Assembly: GCA_016208665.1 (NCBI GenBank)
Contig: JACQXT010000221.1
Coordinates: forward strand, 1-8,906
Source of the DNA: Chitinivibrionia bacterium
Lineage (GTDB): Bacteria; Krumholzibacteriota; Krumholzibacteriia; WVZY01
DNA length: 8,906 bases
Direction: 5' to 3'
Below the pieces are notes generated by a model. The model was not told the origin of the DNA and made no database searches. It was given only the letters and a program-made list of their open reading frames with translations. Of this stretch, positions 7,141 through 8,906 are shown one piece after another (the first letter of the stretch is position 1; every line of letters begins with the position of its first letter). The position numbers and the translations under genes are program-made.

Positions 7141-7167
7141 ATTGCCAGCCTATAAGGAGAAGTTCCG

Positions 7168-7965
7168 ATGCCGCAATATTATTATTTCGAGCGCAGACCT
7201 GTCTGGGGAGGATTCTCGACGGGGAGCATGGTCACCAAGATCGTTCTCGCGAATGTGATCGTGTATATCCTGCAACAGATATTTTCTGCGCAGTTTACGC
7301 GGCTCTTCGCCCTCACGCCCCGGATGCTCGTCGAACGGTATTACGTATGGCAGATCTTCTCTTACATGTTTCTGCATTTCGGCTTCTGGCACCTCCTCTT
7401 CAACATGTTCATCGTGTGGATGTTCGGGAGTCCCTTGGAAGCGATGTGGGGGAAACGGAGGTTCCTCGAGTACTACCTCGCATGCGGAATCGGCGGCGCC
7501 GTATTCAGCATTTTCTTTACGTACAACCACATCACGCTCGGGGCAAGCGCCGCCGGCTTCGGCCTTCTGCTGGCGTACGCCATGCTGTTTCCCGACAACT
7601 ATATCTATATATGGTTCCTGTTTCCCGTGAAGGCAAAGCACCTGGTGCTCTTTATAGCCGTCCTTCAGCTCCTCCAGGGAATATCCGGCCCGACCGGCAT
7701 AGCCTATTTCGCCCATCTCGGCGGCATGGCGGCCGGCCTTCTCTTCTTCAGGAAGGAGATGTCCTGCTGGCGCATCTTCTCGAGGTCCGGGAGCGCCTGG
7801 CGGATCCGCACCGGCACTAGAGAATCGGAGCGCGAGGATCGGGAACGCCGGAAGGTCGACTCGATACTCGATGCGATCGCGAGCAAAGGGTACGACAACT
7901 TGAGCGCGACCGAGAAACGGATTTTGGAACATTACAGCAGAACGCACAAAGAGGACTCGGACTGA
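7168..7965 (+). CDS. Rhomboid-family intramembrane serine protease with C-terminal helical domain
   Basis: This polytopic membrane protease cleaves transmembrane segments of other proteins. It has 265 aa. The ATG has AAGGAGA 7 nt upstream. The rhomboid core covers about residues 20-195: first helix (MVTKIVLANVIVYILQQIF), then YYVWQIFSYMFLHFGFWHLLFNM with His75 and Asn79 (the GlpG His150/Asn154 positions), the catalytic motif GASAAGFGLLLAYAMLFPD with nucleophile Ser127, and the last helix AYFAHLGGMAAGLLF with catalytic His183. The active-site motif is GASAA rather than the common GASG. After the core comes an Arg/Glu-rich cytoplasmic linker (about 200-228). Then comes a short helical segment (about 229-258, VDSILDAIASKGYDNLSATEKRILEHYSR, shown here only by its ends VDSILD and EHYSR). 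It resembles the C-terminal domain found on many rhomboids from Bacteroidetes and related phyla (I recall DUF6576; not checked). It ends with TGA overlapping the next gene's probable start. The natural substrate is unknown. Confidence 0.93.
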   Translation: MPQYYYFERRPVWGGFSTGSMVTKIVLANVIVYILQQIFSAQFTRLFALTPRMLVERYYVWQIFSYMFLHFGFWHLLFNMFIVWMFGSPLEAMWGKRRFLEYYLACGIGGAVFSIFFTYNHITLGASAAGFGLLLAYAMLFPDNYIYIWFLFPVKAKHLVLFIAVLQLLQGISGPTGIAYFAHLGGMAAGLLFFRKEMSCWRIFSRSGSAWRIRTGTRESEREDRERRKVDSILDAIASKGYDNLSATEKRILEHYSRTHKEDSD

Positions 7966-7967
7966 TT
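7948..7967 (+). promoter_or_regulatory. Shine-Dalgarno and TGATT stop/start overlap for the MATE gene
   Basis: AAAGAGGA (7948-7955) lies 9 nt before ATT (7965-7967), which shares its A with the rhomboid stop TGA (7963-7965). This is the layout of a TGATG coupling junction, but with ATT in place of ATG. ATT is a rare but real start codon (infC is the known example). No ATG, GTG or TTG in frame has a comparable ribosome site near the natural N-terminus. Confidence 0.5.
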
Positions 7968-8906
7968 CCATCTTCACTATCCTCTCAGGAACAAGCCGGC
8001 TCATATCTGCAGGTGTGGAGGATCGCCTACCCGGCAATTCTCACCAATATCTCGCAGACGATCATGTGGACCGTCGATTCGGCCATGGTGGGGCATGTGG
8101 GCACAGTCGAGCTGGCGGCCGTAGGCCTCGGCGGCATCATGGTATGGACGATCCACTCGTTTTTCGTCGGCCTCACGTACAGCGTGAGCACGTATGTATC
8201 GCAATACTACGGCGCGGGGAGATACCGCGATTGCGCCAGGAACTTGTGGCAGGGATTGTACATCGCTGCGGCCGCCGGTGCGATCATCCTCGTCATGCGG
8301 GAATTCGATCCGCTGATAGCAAGGATTCTCAAACCTGCAGATGACGTCGAGGCGCTGACCGTCGTGTACGCGGATATCCGCATGCTTTCCGGTCCTTTCG
8401 TGATTCTCCAGTTCGCGCACTCAAACTTCTTCCGCGGCATCGGCAACACGGTGACGCCGATGATAGTGGTCGCCGGCGCCAACATCGTCAACTTCATCGG
8501 GGACTATTTCCTCATATTCGGCATCGGACCGTTTCCCGCGATGGGCGTCGCAGGAGCCGCATGGGCGACGACGATATCGAACGTCATCGCTTCCCTTGCG
8601 TTTTTTGCGATTTCCCTATCTCCTTCGTATCGCTCCCTGTTTCATATCCACAGGGAATTCCGGCCGGCGCTCGGAGAAATCCGCAAGTTGCTGCGCATCG
8701 GCATCCCCATTGCGTTTCATTTCCTTCTCGATATGGGGAGTTTTCTGGTTTTTTCGGCGTACATCGGCCGCATCGGCACCGAAGCGCTCGCCGCAAACCA
8801 GATTATCGTGCAGATCCTCGCCTTCTCATTCATGCCCTGTCAGGGATTCGGAATCGCTGCGACGACGCTTGTCGGCCGGTATATCGGCGCCCAGTCGCTC
8901 CCCCTC
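7965..8906 (+). CDS. MATE-family multidrug/cation antiporter (3' end outside window)
   Basis: This inner-membrane MATE (NorM-like) exporter swaps Na+ or H+ for cationic drugs or metabolites. From ATT 7965, 314 codons are in the window, out of about 440-460 expected. Recognisable parts are TM1 (VWRIAYPAILTNISQTIMW, residues 17-35), the family signature TVDSAMVGHVG (36-46), TM2-TM6 of the N-lobe with SVSTYVSQYYGAG and FFRGIGNTVTPMI, and the beginning of the C-lobe, which repeats the N-lobe pattern (LLRIGIPIAFHFLL, then GRIGTEALAANQI). The frame is open to the right edge. The start is uncertain. GTG 8013 and CTG 8007 have no good ribosome site, and ATG 8064 would remove half of TM1. The ATT overlapping the rhomboid TGA fits best and gives a 16-residue cytoplasmic head before TM1. 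It is probably co-transcribed and translationally coupled with the rhomboid gene. The family call is very sure; the start is not. Confidence 0.92.
   Translation, partial: MPSSLSSQEQAGSYLQVWRIAYPAILTNISQTIMWTVDSAMVGHVGTVELAAVGLGGIMVWTIHSFFVGLTYSVSTYVSQYYGAGRYRDCARNLWQGLYIAAAAGAIILVMREFDPLIARILKPADDVEALTVVYADIRMLSGPFVILQFAHSNFFRGIGNTVTPMIVVAGANIVNFIGDYFLIFGIGPFPAMGVAGAAWATTISNVIASLAFFAISLSPSYRSLFHIHREFRPALGEIRKLLRIGIPIAFHFLLDMGSFLVFSAYIGRIGTEALAANQIIVQILAFSFMPCQGFGIAATTLVGRYIGAQSLPL

Larger units (their letters stand above)
6955..7167. promoter_or_regulatory. Divergent intergenic region between the efflux operon and the rhomboid gene
   Basis: These 213 bp separate two genes read in opposite directions, so promoters for both must lie here unless transcription enters from elsewhere. 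I see no ORF with a credible ribosome site. The region is richer in A and T than the coding DNA near 7080-7160. It holds a fair rightward promoter, a weak leftward one and two short dyads, listed separately. Confidence 0.7.

Noticed and set aside
7151..7156. TATAAG as a -10 box for the rhomboid promoter.
   Set aside because: It overlaps the Shine-Dalgarno AAGGAGA and would place the transcription start at or beyond the start codon, with no -35 match.
7150..8037. A 295-codon minus-strand frame across the rhomboid gene.
   Set aside because: The plus strand carries full rhomboid catalytic motifs and a strong ribosome site, while the minus frame resembles nothing and would cross the rhomboid-MATE junction.
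1..8906. CRISPR arrays, tRNA or rRNA genes, transposase genes, attachment sites.
   Set aside because: I looked on both strands and saw no regularly spaced repeats, cloverleaf sequences, transposase motifs or flanking duplications.

Overview
The window looks like chromosomal DNA from a moderately GC-rich, Gram-negative bacterium. Inner-membrane RND pumps with a periplasmic adaptor imply an outer membrane. I cannot name the lineage. The style of the RND proteins, and a rhomboid with a short C-terminal helical domain, would fit an uncultured FCB-type or candidate-phylum bacterium, but that is a guess. I see no rRNA, tRNA, CRISPR array, insertion sequence or phage gene.

Minus strand, read right to left (6954 down to 1): a three-gene efflux operon. 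It encodes a membrane-fusion (adaptor) protein of 402 aa at 5746-6954, an RND permease at 2452-5649, and a second RND permease that starts at 2431 and runs off the left edge. One adaptor followed by two RND permeases is the MdtA-MdtB-MdtC layout, so a mixed trimer of two permeases is a reasonable model. No TolC-type outer-membrane channel is in view. The most notable point is a single in-frame TAG at 2710-2712. It splits the first permease into a 979-codon part and an intact, in-frame 85-codon remainder carrying the last two membrane helices. The TAG replaces what is normally a Tyr (or other aromatic) codon. It is either a fresh nonsense mutation, a sequence error, or (less likely) a recoded stop.

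Intergenic 6955-7167: a divergent promoter region with a fair sigma70-like promoter to the right, a weak one to the left and two short dyads that could be operators or 5'-UTR hairpins.

Plus strand (7168 to the right edge): a rhomboid intramembrane serine protease of 265 aa, followed at once by a MATE-family multidrug/cation antiporter cut off by the right edge. The MATE gene has no ATG at its natural N-terminus. Its best start is an ATT that overlaps the rhomboid stop codon (TGATT) with a well-placed Shine-Dalgarno sequence, suggesting translational coupling.

The window is thus a cluster of membrane export functions: a tripartite RND pump on one strand, and a MATE exporter coupled to a rhomboid on the other. 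These are known families. I did not find a convincing wholly new system. The points most worth checking are the internal TAG, the tandem RND arrangement and the ATT start.
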